Below, in pieces: positions 32,991 through 40,782 of a DNA stretch of 64,000 nucleotides; within the stretch, counting starts at the first letter, position 1; the number at the start of each line of letters is the position of its first letter. The stretch covers positions 1 through 64,000 of the forward strand of contig JAYYZW010000092.1 of NCBI GenBank assembly GCA_036339995.1, written 5' to 3'. The position numbers were made by a program, and so were the translations under genes. The stretch is from JAYYZW01 sp036339995 (GTDB lineage Bacteria > Pseudomonadota > Gammaproteobacteria > Ga0077536). The notes beneath the pieces were generated by a model. That model was given only the letters and a program-made list of their open reading frames with translations, was not told where the DNA came from and did not search any database.

Positions 32991-34343
32991 ATGACCAGTC
33001 CCATCACCCTGCCGCCCGGCCCGCCCGAAAGCCCGTTCCGACAGCTTTTGCGCTATTCCTTCACGCCCATCGAATATCTGGAAGACTGCGCGAAGTACGG
33101 CGAGACTTTCACCATCCGGCTCGCGGGCTTCGGTACGCTCGTCCAGCTCACGCGGCCGGATGATATCCGGGAAGTCTTCCGCGGCGATCCGGCCGTGCTT
33201 CACGCGGGTGAAGGCAATGCCCTTTTATCGTCGGTCGTAGGCGCAAGCTCCGTCCTCGTCCTCGACGACGAAGCCCACGTGCGCCAACGCAAGGTCATGT
33301 TGCCGCCGATCAAAGGCGAGCGCATGCGCACTTTCTTCGATGCCATGCGTCTTGAGGCGCTAGCTGTCGCCGACAAGTGGGCCGACGCGGGCATCGTACG
33401 CGCGGACAAGGCGATGCAGACCGTGACCCTGCGGGTTATCCTGCGCGCGGCACTCGGCCGGGAGCCGCTCGAGGAGTTCGAAGAACTGCAGAAGACCATG
33501 GCGCGCCTACTCGCGCATGTGCGTCATCCGCTGGCGCTGTTCATGTGGAACCTGTTCCCGCTGGAAAAGTATCAGGATTCGCGCGTGCTCCCGTTCTACC
33601 GCATGCGGCGCAAGTTCGACTCCTTGCTTTACAAGGTGATCGCGCAACAGCGCGCGATACCGCCGGACAAACGCCCGGAATGCCTGTTGAACGACCTCTT
33701 CGGCATGCGCTACGACGACGGCAGCTCGATGACCGATCTGGAACTCCGCGACGCCATCGTGACCGTGCTCGCCGCCGGCCATGACACGACCGCTCTGTCG
33801 CTCTCGTGGGCGTTCGAACAGATCCTGCCGCGCGCCGATGTCGTCAAACGCATCGAAAACGAGCTTGAAGAAGTCTGCGGAAAAGACCTGCCGAAAACCG
33901 AACACATGGCATCACTCGAATACCTGGATGCCGCGATCCGCGAAAGCCTGCGGATCCGCAGCATCATTCCGTTCGTGGTTCGCGTGCTGAAGGACAGCTT
34001 TTCAACCGGCGGCTTCACCTTCCCCGCGGGCCTCGTGTTGTGCCCGTCGATTCACGTACTGCATATGCGCGAAGATCTCTACCCCGAGCCGCGCGTGTTC
34101 CGACCCGAACGTTTTCTCGAACGCAAGTTTGCGCCGCACGAATGGGACCCCTTTGGCGGCGGCAACCGCGCCTGCCTGGGCCAGGCGCTCGCACTCTATG
34201 AAATGAAAGTAGTGCTGGCGACGCTGTTCTCCGTACTGAAAATGGAACGGCCCGCTGGCGCGGTCTCGAAACCCGCGCGGCGTGGCATCGCCATCGGACC
34301 ACACGACGGCACGTGCCTGCGGGCGACGCGACGACGCGGATAA
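32991..34343 (+). CDS. cytochrome P450
   Basis: 450 residues from the ATG at 32991 (MTSPITLPPGPPESP; the open frame upstream to 32727 overlaps the divergent ketopantoate reductase gene and lacks coding character). The P450 landmarks are all present: LPPGP start, I-helix AGHDTTALSLSWAFEQ (residues about 261-276), K-helix E-S-L-R (about 316), PERF/FRPERFLERKF, and the heme-binding loop FGGGNRACLGQALALYEMK with the proximal Cys at about 394. No membrane anchor is seen, so it is a soluble class I-type monooxygenase that needs separate redox partners. The substrate cannot be told from sequence. Confidence 0.95.
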   Translation: MTSPITLPPGPPESPFRQLLRYSFTPIEYLEDCAKYGETFTIRLAGFGTLVQLTRPDDIREVFRGDPAVLHAGEGNALLSSVVGASSVLVLDDEAHVRQRKVMLPPIKGERMRTFFDAMRLEALAVADKWADAGIVRADKAMQTVTLRVILRAALGREPLEEFEELQKTMARLLAHVRHPLALFMWNLFPLEKYQDSRVLPFYRMRRKFDSLLYKVIAQQRAIPPDKRPECLLNDLFGMRYDDGSSMTDLELRDAIVTVLAAGHDTTALSLSWAFEQILPRADVVKRIENELEEVCGKDLPKTEHMASLEYLDAAIRESLRIRSIIPFVVRVLKDSFSTGGFTFPAGLVLCPSIHVLHMREDLYPEPRVFRPERFLERKFAPHEWDPFGGGNRACLGQALALYEMKVVLATLFSVLKMERPAGAVSKPARRGIAIGPHDGTCLRATRRRG

Positions 34344-34386
34344 AACGTGTTCGCCGGCGAGCCGGCTCCTATCATCGACCACCTAG

Positions 34387-34692
34387 CGCTATCGCACACT
34401 GAAAGGCCGAACCGGCAGTGTCCGCGTTCCGGCGATCCTCCAGGCAAACAACGGCGAGTATCTTCGCGATGCAGCAATAGCAGGCCGCGGGATGATCCTC
34501 CAGCCAAAGTTCATCTGCTACGAGGCGATCCGAGACGGTTTGCGGGCACCGGTGCTGACTCGATACAAGTGGATCGATCTCTCGGTCTACGCGATCTACC
34601 CGAACACGCGTAATTTACCGCAGCGAATTCGGGCGTTCATCGATTTCCTGGCCGAATTATGGGATAAGTGCCCGTATTGGGAAGACTGCTAA
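34387..34692 (+). pseudogene. LysR-type regulator, C-terminal remnant
   Basis: From just after TAG 34384-34386, in one frame: AILQANNGEYLRDAAIAGRGMILQP, KFICYEAIRDGLRAPVL, LSVYAIYPNTRNLPQRIRAFIDFLAELW. This is the co-inducer domain end of a LysR regulator (N-N-G-E-x-L-R-x-A-A-x-A-G-x-G-I, then Y-A-x-Y-P-x-x-R-x-x-P-x-x-V/I-R-x-F-I-D-F-L). The DNA-binding N-terminus is missing. A degenerate REP-like sequence lies at about 34348-34371. Confidence 0.65.
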
Positions 34693-34876
34693 GGTATTTG
34701 GTTGCAGATCACTGCGCCCACTATCCGGAACTCCGTAGCACCGTCGAATTCAAGCGTTTATCCCAAAGCGGATCGTCGGGGTCTCTTAATGGACTGGGTT
34801 GTTGGTGTCACAATGGTTCGTCAGGCGCGGGCCGAACCGGCGGTAACAGGGGCCGGATCGCGACAAGGGGAACAAT

Positions 34877-36124
34877 ATGTTGAAAACAGTCATCACACCG
34901 CCCGGTACGATCGATTCCGAAGCCGGTCTTGAACAGATCCAGGCCGCAATGCGGCCCCATTATCCGAGGTTCTCCGACCAGGAATATGGCCGGCGGCACA
35001 GCGCGATCCGAGTGGAGATGGAACGTCAGGGAATATCATGCCTGGTGATCTACGCGGGCAGTTACAGTGTCGGCAACCAGAAAAACTTGCATTACCTCAG
35101 CAACCTGATCTCCTATCTACCGGCCTATCTCGTGTTTCCGCTTGAGGGCGAGCCGACGCTGTTCATGTTGATCTATTCGTTTATTCCGGGTGGACGTGCG
35201 ATCTCGAACGTGGACGACGTGCGCTGGTCGCTTGGACCCGATGGACCGATCGCCTGCATCAGAGAAACTGGAGGCGACGAGGGAAAAATCGGCCTCGTGG
35301 GTGAAGATGTCATCACGAGTTCCATTCCGCACGGTCACTACGAGGAGTTTGCGGCGGCGTTCGGCGAAGATTCCCTGGAAAATTTCACCTTCGCCATGCA
35401 CGCCTTGATGAAAATTCCCAGTGAGGAGGAACTCAAGTGGTTTCGTAAAGGCGCGGCGTACAGCGATCTCGGCGTTGCGGCCTATATGGAGGCTGCCGAG
35501 CCGGGCATGACCGATAGCCAGATCTATGCCGCGATACACCACGCCTATCTTTCGCAACCCAACGGCGTGTTCTATTTTTCCTGGATCGGGTCGACCCCGA
35601 TGGAAAATCCGAGCTGTCCGTATCCTTTCGGCCTGCCGTCCGGGCGGACGGTGCAGAAAGGCGACATCATCATGACCGAGATCAGCGGCGCTTATCACGG
35701 ATATGCCGGACAGATCGCGCGGCCGCTCGCGCTGGGTAAACCCCCGCAGCGGTATCGGGATTTCTTCGATCGGGCACAAGAGGTCTACTACGGGGTACAG
35801 GAAGTCCTGGTACCGGGCAACACCGCGCGCGACGTGCTCAAAGTATCGCAGAAATTTCTCGATCGAGGCTATTCAGTGCAATGTCCGACCATCCACGGCT
35901 GGGGCCAACGCATCATTCCGCCGTTCGCCGACCTTCCCGGATCGAAGGTGTGGACCGCAGAGCTCGACGTGCCATTCGAGGAGAACCAGCTCATTATGAT
36001 AGAGCCCAGTCCGTGCTCGCCGGATACCACGGCGGGCATTTTCGTCGGTGACTTGAACCGCGTTACGCCGGGCGGCGCCGAAACGCTGCATCAATGGCCT
36101 TTCGAGTTTGCCGTCAAAGATTAA
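34877..36124 (+). CDS. M24-fold (creatinase/aminopeptidase P-like) protein lacking the usual metal ligands
   Basis: 415 residues. An N-terminal creatinase-N-like domain (HSAIRVEMERQGISCLVIYAG, YLSNLISYLPAYLVFPLEGEPTLFM) is followed by the pita-bread domain. In metal-dependent M24 peptidases the ligands are D, D, H, E, E. Here the segment for the two Asp reads GDIIMTEISGAYHGYAGQIARPLALG (Glu and Gln in their places), the His is present in IHGWGQ, one Glu is in ENQLIMIEPSP, and the last Glu region reads FVGDLNRVTPGG. With at least two ligands changed it is likely not a metallopeptidase. Metal-free M24 enzymes such as creatinase, or ectoine-hydrolase-like ones, are the better comparison. Substrate unknown. 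Confidence 0.85.
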   Translation: MLKTVITPPGTIDSEAGLEQIQAAMRPHYPRFSDQEYGRRHSAIRVEMERQGISCLVIYAGSYSVGNQKNLHYLSNLISYLPAYLVFPLEGEPTLFMLIYSFIPGGRAISNVDDVRWSLGPDGPIACIRETGGDEGKIGLVGEDVITSSIPHGHYEEFAAAFGEDSLENFTFAMHALMKIPSEEELKWFRKGAAYSDLGVAAYMEAAEPGMTDSQIYAAIHHAYLSQPNGVFYFSWIGSTPMENPSCPYPFGLPSGRTVQKGDIIMTEISGAYHGYAGQIARPLALGKPPQRYRDFFDRAQEVYYGVQEVLVPGNTARDVLKVSQKFLDRGYSVQCPTIHGWGQRIIPPFADLPGSKVWTAELDVPFEENQLIMIEPSPCSPDTTAGIFVGDLNRVTPGGAETLHQWPFEFAVKD

Positions 36125-36262
36125 ATGCACTCGTCGGGAATTGACCTCAAACACAATGTCAGATTGCAACTGGCGAAGATGACCGATTCGGGAATTCTTG
36201 TCAGGCCATCCATCATCCTAAAATTTCAGTCGAGACGCGGGTGATCGAGTAATCAGTCGACA

Positions 36263-37066
36263 TCAGTTTGTACCCCACGAACCGCGCACGATCCGACCGT
36301 CAGTGCAGAGCGCGGGTTTGATCTCGCAGAACTGGATCCGCTCGCCGTCCAGCATAAAGGTTTCGGAAAATGGGAACCGATCGTCGTTAACCAGTACGAG
36401 GGCCGTTTCGCCGTCAGGGAAGGTAGCGAGACCGAAGTAATCGTAAAGAACCTTCGGGTCATGGTGCTCCTTGGAGCCAATGTTCCACCCGCAGGTATGT
36501 TCGTCGGAACAGGGCATGAACGCATCGTATAGATTCGTAACGAGATCCGTGATCGACGCTCGTCTGGTTTTCCCGGTGTCGACATAGAACATGTCGTAAT
36601 CGGGATCCTGCATCTTCCAGGCGCTTGTTTCGGGATTGTAGACCTCCAGCAGGGTATGGGAGAGGTATCCATCGACCGACCGATAGACGATGACTTTTCG
36701 CGAGCGGACGCCGATTGAATGAGCCATGCGGATCATCGCGTTTGATCGGGTCCAGCATTCAAGGTGCGGCTGCTTGTGCTTTCTGAGGTAACTCGCTTCC
36801 AGCATAGCGAGGATCCGATCGCTGTCGTGGAGATATTCGTAGAGTTCATCGTCAATCAGATGAACACTCGACTGGTGGACGAATTTTCGGATCTTATCCG
36901 TTTTCTCATGGAAGGAATCACGCTCCGATATGCCGATGACACGCTCAGCAACAGGGTCGCTCGTCTTCTTCGCCGAGAGCGGACCGATCGAGGAGGAAGG
37001 CTCGAGAATCAGCGCGAAATACGCCGCGATGAATACGCCGCCGTATATGATTACTCGAATCAGCAC
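36263..37066 (-). CDS. membrane-anchored transglutaminase-like protein
   Basis: 267 residues. Residues about 1-24 form one N-terminal membrane anchor (LIRVIIYGGVFIAAYFALIL). The catalytic triad of the transglutaminase/protease-like fold is visible: Cys in PHLECWTRSNAMIRMAHSIGVRSRKV, His in GYLSHTLLEVYNPE, and Asp in AWKMQDPDYDMFYV. These folds act as proteases, transamidases or N-glycanases. Neighbours do not indicate a partner, and it may act outside the inner membrane. The ORF extends by a few codons beyond the conserved domain, with PCSDEHTCGWN near the end. Confidence 0.7.
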   Translation of the reverse strand: MLIRVIIYGGVFIAAYFALILEPSSSIGPLSAKKTSDPVAERVIGISERDSFHEKTDKIRKFVHQSSVHLIDDELYEYLHDSDRILAMLEASYLRKHKQPHLECWTRSNAMIRMAHSIGVRSRKVIVYRSVDGYLSHTLLEVYNPETSAWKMQDPDYDMFYVDTGKTRRASITDLVTNLYDAFMPCSDEHTCGWNIGSKEHHDPKVLYDYFGLATFPDGETALVLVNDDRFPFSETFMLDGERIQFCEIKPALCTDGRIVRGSWGTN

Positions 37067-37242
37067 GACGCTGCGAACGCGGTCACCGCTTAGCGTAGCG
37101 TGACGATTCCCGGGTCAGGTCTCACATTCCAACAATAGCGTCAATCTGGAGTCTAGTCTTCATTGGATTTGAGTCGAATGGTGGGACTTTTGAAGCGGTG
37201 TGTATTTGGGCCTACATAAAGTGAAAGCTTGGCGCTACTTTT

Positions 37243-37998
37243 TCACGGCACGCGCGACAAGCGCGCCGCCAGTGCGCGCAAAGTTGCGACGCGTTCGGGC
37301 CCCGAGGGATGCGTCGAGAAAAACGAGGTCGAAGATGCGCCCGGTATCCGGTTCATCGCTTCGTGCAGGCGCGCCCCGCCATCCGCTTCGAAGCCCGCTT
37401 CCACCGCCCATATCGTCCCCAGGTAATCCGCCTCCCGTTCGTTATCCCGGCTGTAGCCGGACTGGATTGCGGCAAAGGTGAGGCTGGAAATGGTCTGGCC
37501 CCCGGGGACGCCGAGTCCACTCAAGACCACGCCGCCGATTACGCTCAGGATACCGGTCGTGGCGGTCTTAGCTTTCTGGCTTTCCCCGTGTTCGAGTTTG
37601 AGGTGCGCAATCTCGTGGCCGATCAGCGCCGCCGCTGCGTGCGGATCTCCACCCAGGATCTCGAGCATTGCAAAATTGATGCCAATGACCAATTCGCTGC
37701 GCTGACCCTTCCCGGCGAACGCGTTCGGCAGATCGCCGTCGACGATGATGAGGATCACGTCGAGTTCGGCCGCTTCCTCGATGCCCGTTTTAACAGCATA
37801 CAGCAGACGCATTTGATCCGTACGCACGGTATGAATGGCCTTGACGCGCTTGGTACCGAGTTGAACGACATCGGCGTCGGCCGCCGCGATTTCCGAGACG
37901 CGCCATTGATATTGAAAAGGCTGACCATGGGCGCTTGCTGAAATCCCGATCGCAAGGACGAAGCTTAGGATATGGGGCGGGTGACGGCAGTGCTTCAT
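37243..37998 (-). CDS. M48-family zinc metalloprotease, exported
   Basis: 251 residues. A signal peptide (HILSFVLAIGISASAHGQ) leads to the mature N-terminus. The zinc site is HEIAH in AAALIGHEIAHLKLEHGES (about residue 137), and the downstream third ligand Glu fits NEREADYLGTIWAVEAGFEADGGARLHEAMN. A C-terminal segment STHPSGPERVATLRALAARL matches the family's conserved H-P tail. It resembles LoiP/YcaL-like secreted or lipoprotein M48 proteases, used in outer-membrane quality control. Minus strand, opposite cinA, with an intergenic region of about 170 bases. Confidence 0.88.
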   Translation of the reverse strand: MKHCRHPPHILSFVLAIGISASAHGQPFQYQWRVSEIAAADADVVQLGTKRVKAIHTVRTDQMRLLYAVKTGIEEAAELDVILIIVDGDLPNAFAGKGQRSELVIGINFAMLEILGGDPHAAAALIGHEIAHLKLEHGESQKAKTATTGILSVIGGVVLSGLGVPGGQTISSLTFAAIQSGYSRDNEREADYLGTIWAVEAGFEADGGARLHEAMNRIPGASSTSFFSTHPSGPERVATLRALAARLSRVP

Positions 37999-38165
37999 GT
38001 CTGTCAGTATACGGAGGGCATCAGTTCCTGTTGTGATTGGAATCGATAAAGCGTCTTTCGTTCAATACAACAAAGTCTCATTCGCATTCATTATCCCGTG
38101 GGCAAGCGTCTGGCCGAACCGTTAAACTGGCGCGTCCGGCGGAGCACGAAAAAAGGAATGAGAAC

Positions 38166-39401
38166 ATGCGCTGCGAAGTGGTCGCGATCGGCACCGAACT
38201 TCTTCTGGGGCAGATAACCGATACCAATTCGTCCTGGATCGGGGCCGAACTGGCCTTGGCCGGCATCGATTCGCATTACCAGACCAAGGTCGGAGACAAC
38301 CTGGAACGCATGGTCGAGAGTATTCGCCACGCGCTAGCCCGCAGCGATGCGGTGATCACCGGGGGCGGTCTCGGACCGACGCAGGACGACATCACGCGTG
38401 AGGCTATTTGCGAAGTCATGGGGGTGCATCTCGTCCACCAGCCCGCGATCGCCGATCGTATCCGTCAGATCTTCGAATCCCGGGGCCGCAGCATGCCGGC
38501 CAACAACCTGCGGCAGGCGGATGTACCCGAAGGCGCGAGCGCGATTCCAGAGCAGCCGGGCACGGCACCGGGGCTCGTCTGCCCGATGGGTGACAAAGTG
38601 ATCTATGCCGTCCCCGGCGTGCCTCACGAAATGCGGGTCATGATGAGAGGGACCATCTTGGCCGATCTGAAACAGCGCGCGGGCCTGAGCGCCGTGATCA
38701 AAAGCCGAGTGCTCAGGACCTGGGGACACAGCGAGTCGCGCCTTGCGGAACTCCTGTCCGAGCGCATCACGGCTCTCGACGAAACCGGGAACCCGACGCT
38801 CGCTTTCCAGGCGAGCGGCATCGAAGGCATCAAGGTACGCATCACCGCAAAGGCCGACGACGAAGACGCAGCGGCTAAGCTCATCGCCGAAGAGGAAGCG
38901 CGCGTGCGCAACATACTCGGAAATTTCATTTTCGGCATCGACCAACAATCGATGGAATCGGTCGTGCTCGATATCCTGCGCTCGCGAGGCCAGAGCCTGG
39001 CATTGGCCGAGATCACGAGCGGTGGCCTCGCGAGCGCGCGACTGTCGACCGTCGACGGCGCAGGAGAGGTATTTCGCGGGAGCGTCGTTCCGGCCGCAGG
39101 CACCGCGCGACAGGCGATCCTGGGCGTGCCGGTCTCGACCATCGGCACGGCGGAAGCCGCCGGCACCCTGGCGGCGGCGGTACGCGACGCATTCCGCACC
39201 GATATCGGTCTGTCGACGACTGGCCAGCATGACCTCGGTGATTTCAATCACGATGCTCCCGGTACAACTTATCTCGGTATTGCCGTTAACGACGACGTCA
39301 CCGTCGAGCAAGTCCGCCTGCCGGGCGATCGCGAGCGCGTCAGACGATACAGCGTGATCAGTCTTTTGAACGCGCTGCGATTGCGGTTAATTTCTAGTTA
39401 A
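38166..39401 (+). CDS. cinA: CinA family protein (competence/damage-inducible, ADP-ribose pyrophosphatase + amidase-like domains)
   Basis: 411 residues from the ATG at 38166 (MRCEVVAIGTELLLGQITDTNSSW), chosen because that is the conserved family start; the longer frame to 38037 is not. The N-terminal MoaB/MogA-like COG1058 domain has the full pattern (VGDNLERMVESIRHALARSDAVITGGGLGPTQDDITREA). The C-terminal PncC domain normally carries A-E-S-C-T-G-G-L; here it reads LAEITSGGLASARLSTVDGA, so the Ser-Cys-Thr of the nicotinamide-nucleotide amidase site is altered and this half may be inactive. CinA is involved in pyridine-nucleotide salvage. Confidence 0.88.
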   Translation: MRCEVVAIGTELLLGQITDTNSSWIGAELALAGIDSHYQTKVGDNLERMVESIRHALARSDAVITGGGLGPTQDDITREAICEVMGVHLVHQPAIADRIRQIFESRGRSMPANNLRQADVPEGASAIPEQPGTAPGLVCPMGDKVIYAVPGVPHEMRVMMRGTILADLKQRAGLSAVIKSRVLRTWGHSESRLAELLSERITALDETGNPTLAFQASGIEGIKVRITAKADDEDAAAKLIAEEEARVRNILGNFIFGIDQQSMESVVLDILRSRGQSLALAEITSGGLASARLSTVDGAGEVFRGSVVPAAGTARQAILGVPVSTIGTAEAAGTLAAAVRDAFRTDIGLSTTGQHDLGDFNHDAPGTTYLGIAVNDDVTVEQVRLPGDRERVRRYSVISLLNALRLRLISS

Positions 39402-39446
39402 ACATCATTTGCTTCCCCCGCAAGCGAGCTACTACGACGACGAGCG

Positions 39447-39911
39447 CTAGGTTTCTATGAACCGCTTCTTCGCGAATCCTTCTTCATAAGGTGACAGCGC
39501 CTTGGCATCGACTATGAGCCGCTGAAACAACCACTCCCCGTCATCCTGTTTCACATAGGTTTCGCGATATTTCGCGATCAGCCAGCAAGCCTGGGATTGC
39601 GGTTCGCTGACCATCGGCTGCCACAGGTCCCATTTCCCCGTCGCCGTATCGCCGTCGATCTCGATCACTGGATTCGTGACGTAATGATTGGCAAAGCTGA
39701 TGAGCTTCGATGCCCCGCTGAAGAACCCGTGAATCGCATCGCGTCCTTCATAGCAACCAAAGAGTCCACCATCCCAGACCCCATCCTCGACGAACAGCGA
39801 CACGATGCCGTCCGGATCGTACTGCTCGTCGCAGTAGGCGCAGTATCGATGCTTGAGTTGCTTGATCTTCTCGACGTCGTACAACCATTGCAGCTTTTCA
39901 GATTCATTCAT
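39447..39911 (-). CDS. SnoaL-like / NTF2-like polyketide cyclase-fold protein
   Basis: 154 residues from the ATG at 39911 (MNESEKLQW). It has the NTF2-like cone fold pattern of SnoaL_4-type proteins: YDVEKIKQLKHRYCAYCDEQYDPDGIVSLFVEDGVWDGGLFGCYEGRDAIHGFFSGAS (early aromatic helix and the D-G-x-W strand), NHYVTNPVIEIDGDTATGKWDLW, and YRETYVKQDDGEWLFQRLIVDA. Such proteins act as small hydratases, isomerases or ring-cleavage helper domains, often next to oxygenases. No neighbour points to a role. Confidence 0.85.
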   Translation of the reverse strand: MNESEKLQWLYDVEKIKQLKHRYCAYCDEQYDPDGIVSLFVEDGVWDGGLFGCYEGRDAIHGFFSGASKLISFANHYVTNPVIEIDGDTATGKWDLWQPMVSEPQSQACWLIAKYRETYVKQDDGEWLFQRLIVDAKALSPYEEGFAKKRFIET

Positions 39912-40151
39912 CGGTCTCAACTCTCTTTTACTCGGACCTGACAAAGATAGCGGCTCGGGACCCCTCTTGGAAAGGGAAGAAGCGTGGCTCGGTCCGCTCG
40001 CTTGCAGGGCACGCCATCCTTGAGAACTCCCGCTCGTTCAACAAGCGTCGCCGTGTCGTTTGTCGACCTGCCATTCGGAGTGGACTTGCTCCGCCGGGAC
40101 CAGCATCATGGATCCAATCGCAAGCATATGGCCGCCGGAGGGCAAAGCTTC

Positions 40152-40370
40152 ATGAAAATCGAAATCGAATATTGCGTGGTTTGAAACTACGAGCCCAACG
40201 CTCTCCGTGCGAGAGACAGGATCAATGCGCTCGGCGAGCACGACGTTCACCTGATCAAGGGTGGCAAGGGCGTGTTCGAGATCACCCTCGAAGGCAAGCT
40301 CGTATTCTCCAAGAAAGCCCTCGGCCGGTTCCCGACGGACGCCGAGATCGACGCTTTACCGGGTTGCTGA
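40152..40370 (+). CDS. SelW-like (Rdx family) selenoprotein, C-V-V-Sec
   Basis: 72 residues from the ATG at 40152 (GGAGG about 11 bases upstream), with in-frame TGA 40182-40184 as Sec11. The protein reads MKIEIEYC-V-V-U-NYEPNAL, then KGGKGVFEITLEGKLVFSKKA and LGRFPTDAEIDAL. This is the Rdx/SelW pattern: first strand I-E-Y-C-x-x-C/U directly followed by N-Y-x-P-x-A, a G-x-F-E-I-x-x-x-G-x-L-V-F-S-K strand pair, and the G-R-F-P tail. Such proteins have a thioredoxin-like fold. A caller would end it at codon 10, or report only a shadow ORF at 40172. The TGA is followed 22 bases later by a hairpin with a G-containing loop. Function: thiol/selenol redox protein; exact role unknown. Confidence 0.88.
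40182..40215 (+). promoter_or_regulatory. Sec TGA codon and SECIS-like hairpin of the SelW-like gene
   Basis: TGA 40182-40184. CTCTC (40201-40205) pairs with GAGAG (40211-40215), closing a five-base loop CGTGC whose G is 23 bases after the TGA. The stem is shorter than in the other two genes, but spacing and loop G fit the bacterial SECIS pattern. Confidence 0.6.
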
Positions 40371-40413
40371 GGAATCGGCCCCCGGCATATGAATTAGTCT
40401 GGCTTGAGACGAT

Positions 40414-40677
40414 ATGCTGATCGCCGAGTGGATCACGGAGCGGCTCGCCGATGGCATCATTGGTTTCGAACTCCTGAGCGCGGATATCGTGACGCGTGCC
40501 GCCGGAACGGGGCTCGAGACCTCGGCGCGCGAAGTGCGAGTCATTCTGGAACGAATGGTCCGCGACGGTAAGGTCGAAACCTGTCAATACCTCGCGGAAG
40601 ATGATCGCTATGAGCCGACGGTATACGATAAATCCAATATCTATTTCTACACATTTCGTCTGAAACCGACGACTTGA
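40414..40677 (+). CDS. small protein, unknown (possible winged-helix-like)
   Basis: 87 residues. It begins MLIAEWITERLADGIIGFELLSADIVTRAAG, then SAREVRVILERMVRDGKVETCQYLAEDDRYEPT. The helix-turn-helix-strand order with R-V-I-L-E-R-M-V-R-D-G-K-V resembles a winged-helix fold (recognition helix then beta wing), but the protein is short and no DNA-binding family is recognised. It follows the SelW-like gene by 43 bases on the same strand, so cotranscription is possible. Confidence 0.5.
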   Translation: MLIAEWITERLADGIIGFELLSADIVTRAAGTGLETSAREVRVILERMVRDGKVETCQYLAEDDRYEPTVYDKSNIYFYTFRLKPTT

Positions 40678-40782
40678 CCGCAGCAGCCTTGAAAGAGGCC
40701 CGTGGGGAACGGGCCGCCTGTCTGAACGCGGGGGCCGTTGGCGAAATTTTTGCCAAACACGTGTTCATTTCATGAAGGGGAC

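Noticed and set aside
34877..36124. Dimethylsulfoniopropionate lyase DddP for the M24-fold protein
   Set aside because: DddP keeps the metal ligands that are replaced here.
40368..40370. Second TGA at the end of the SelW-like gene (after a Cys) as another Sec codon
   Set aside because: The frame beyond reads through poor sequence to TAG within ten codons, and the protein has the family length.
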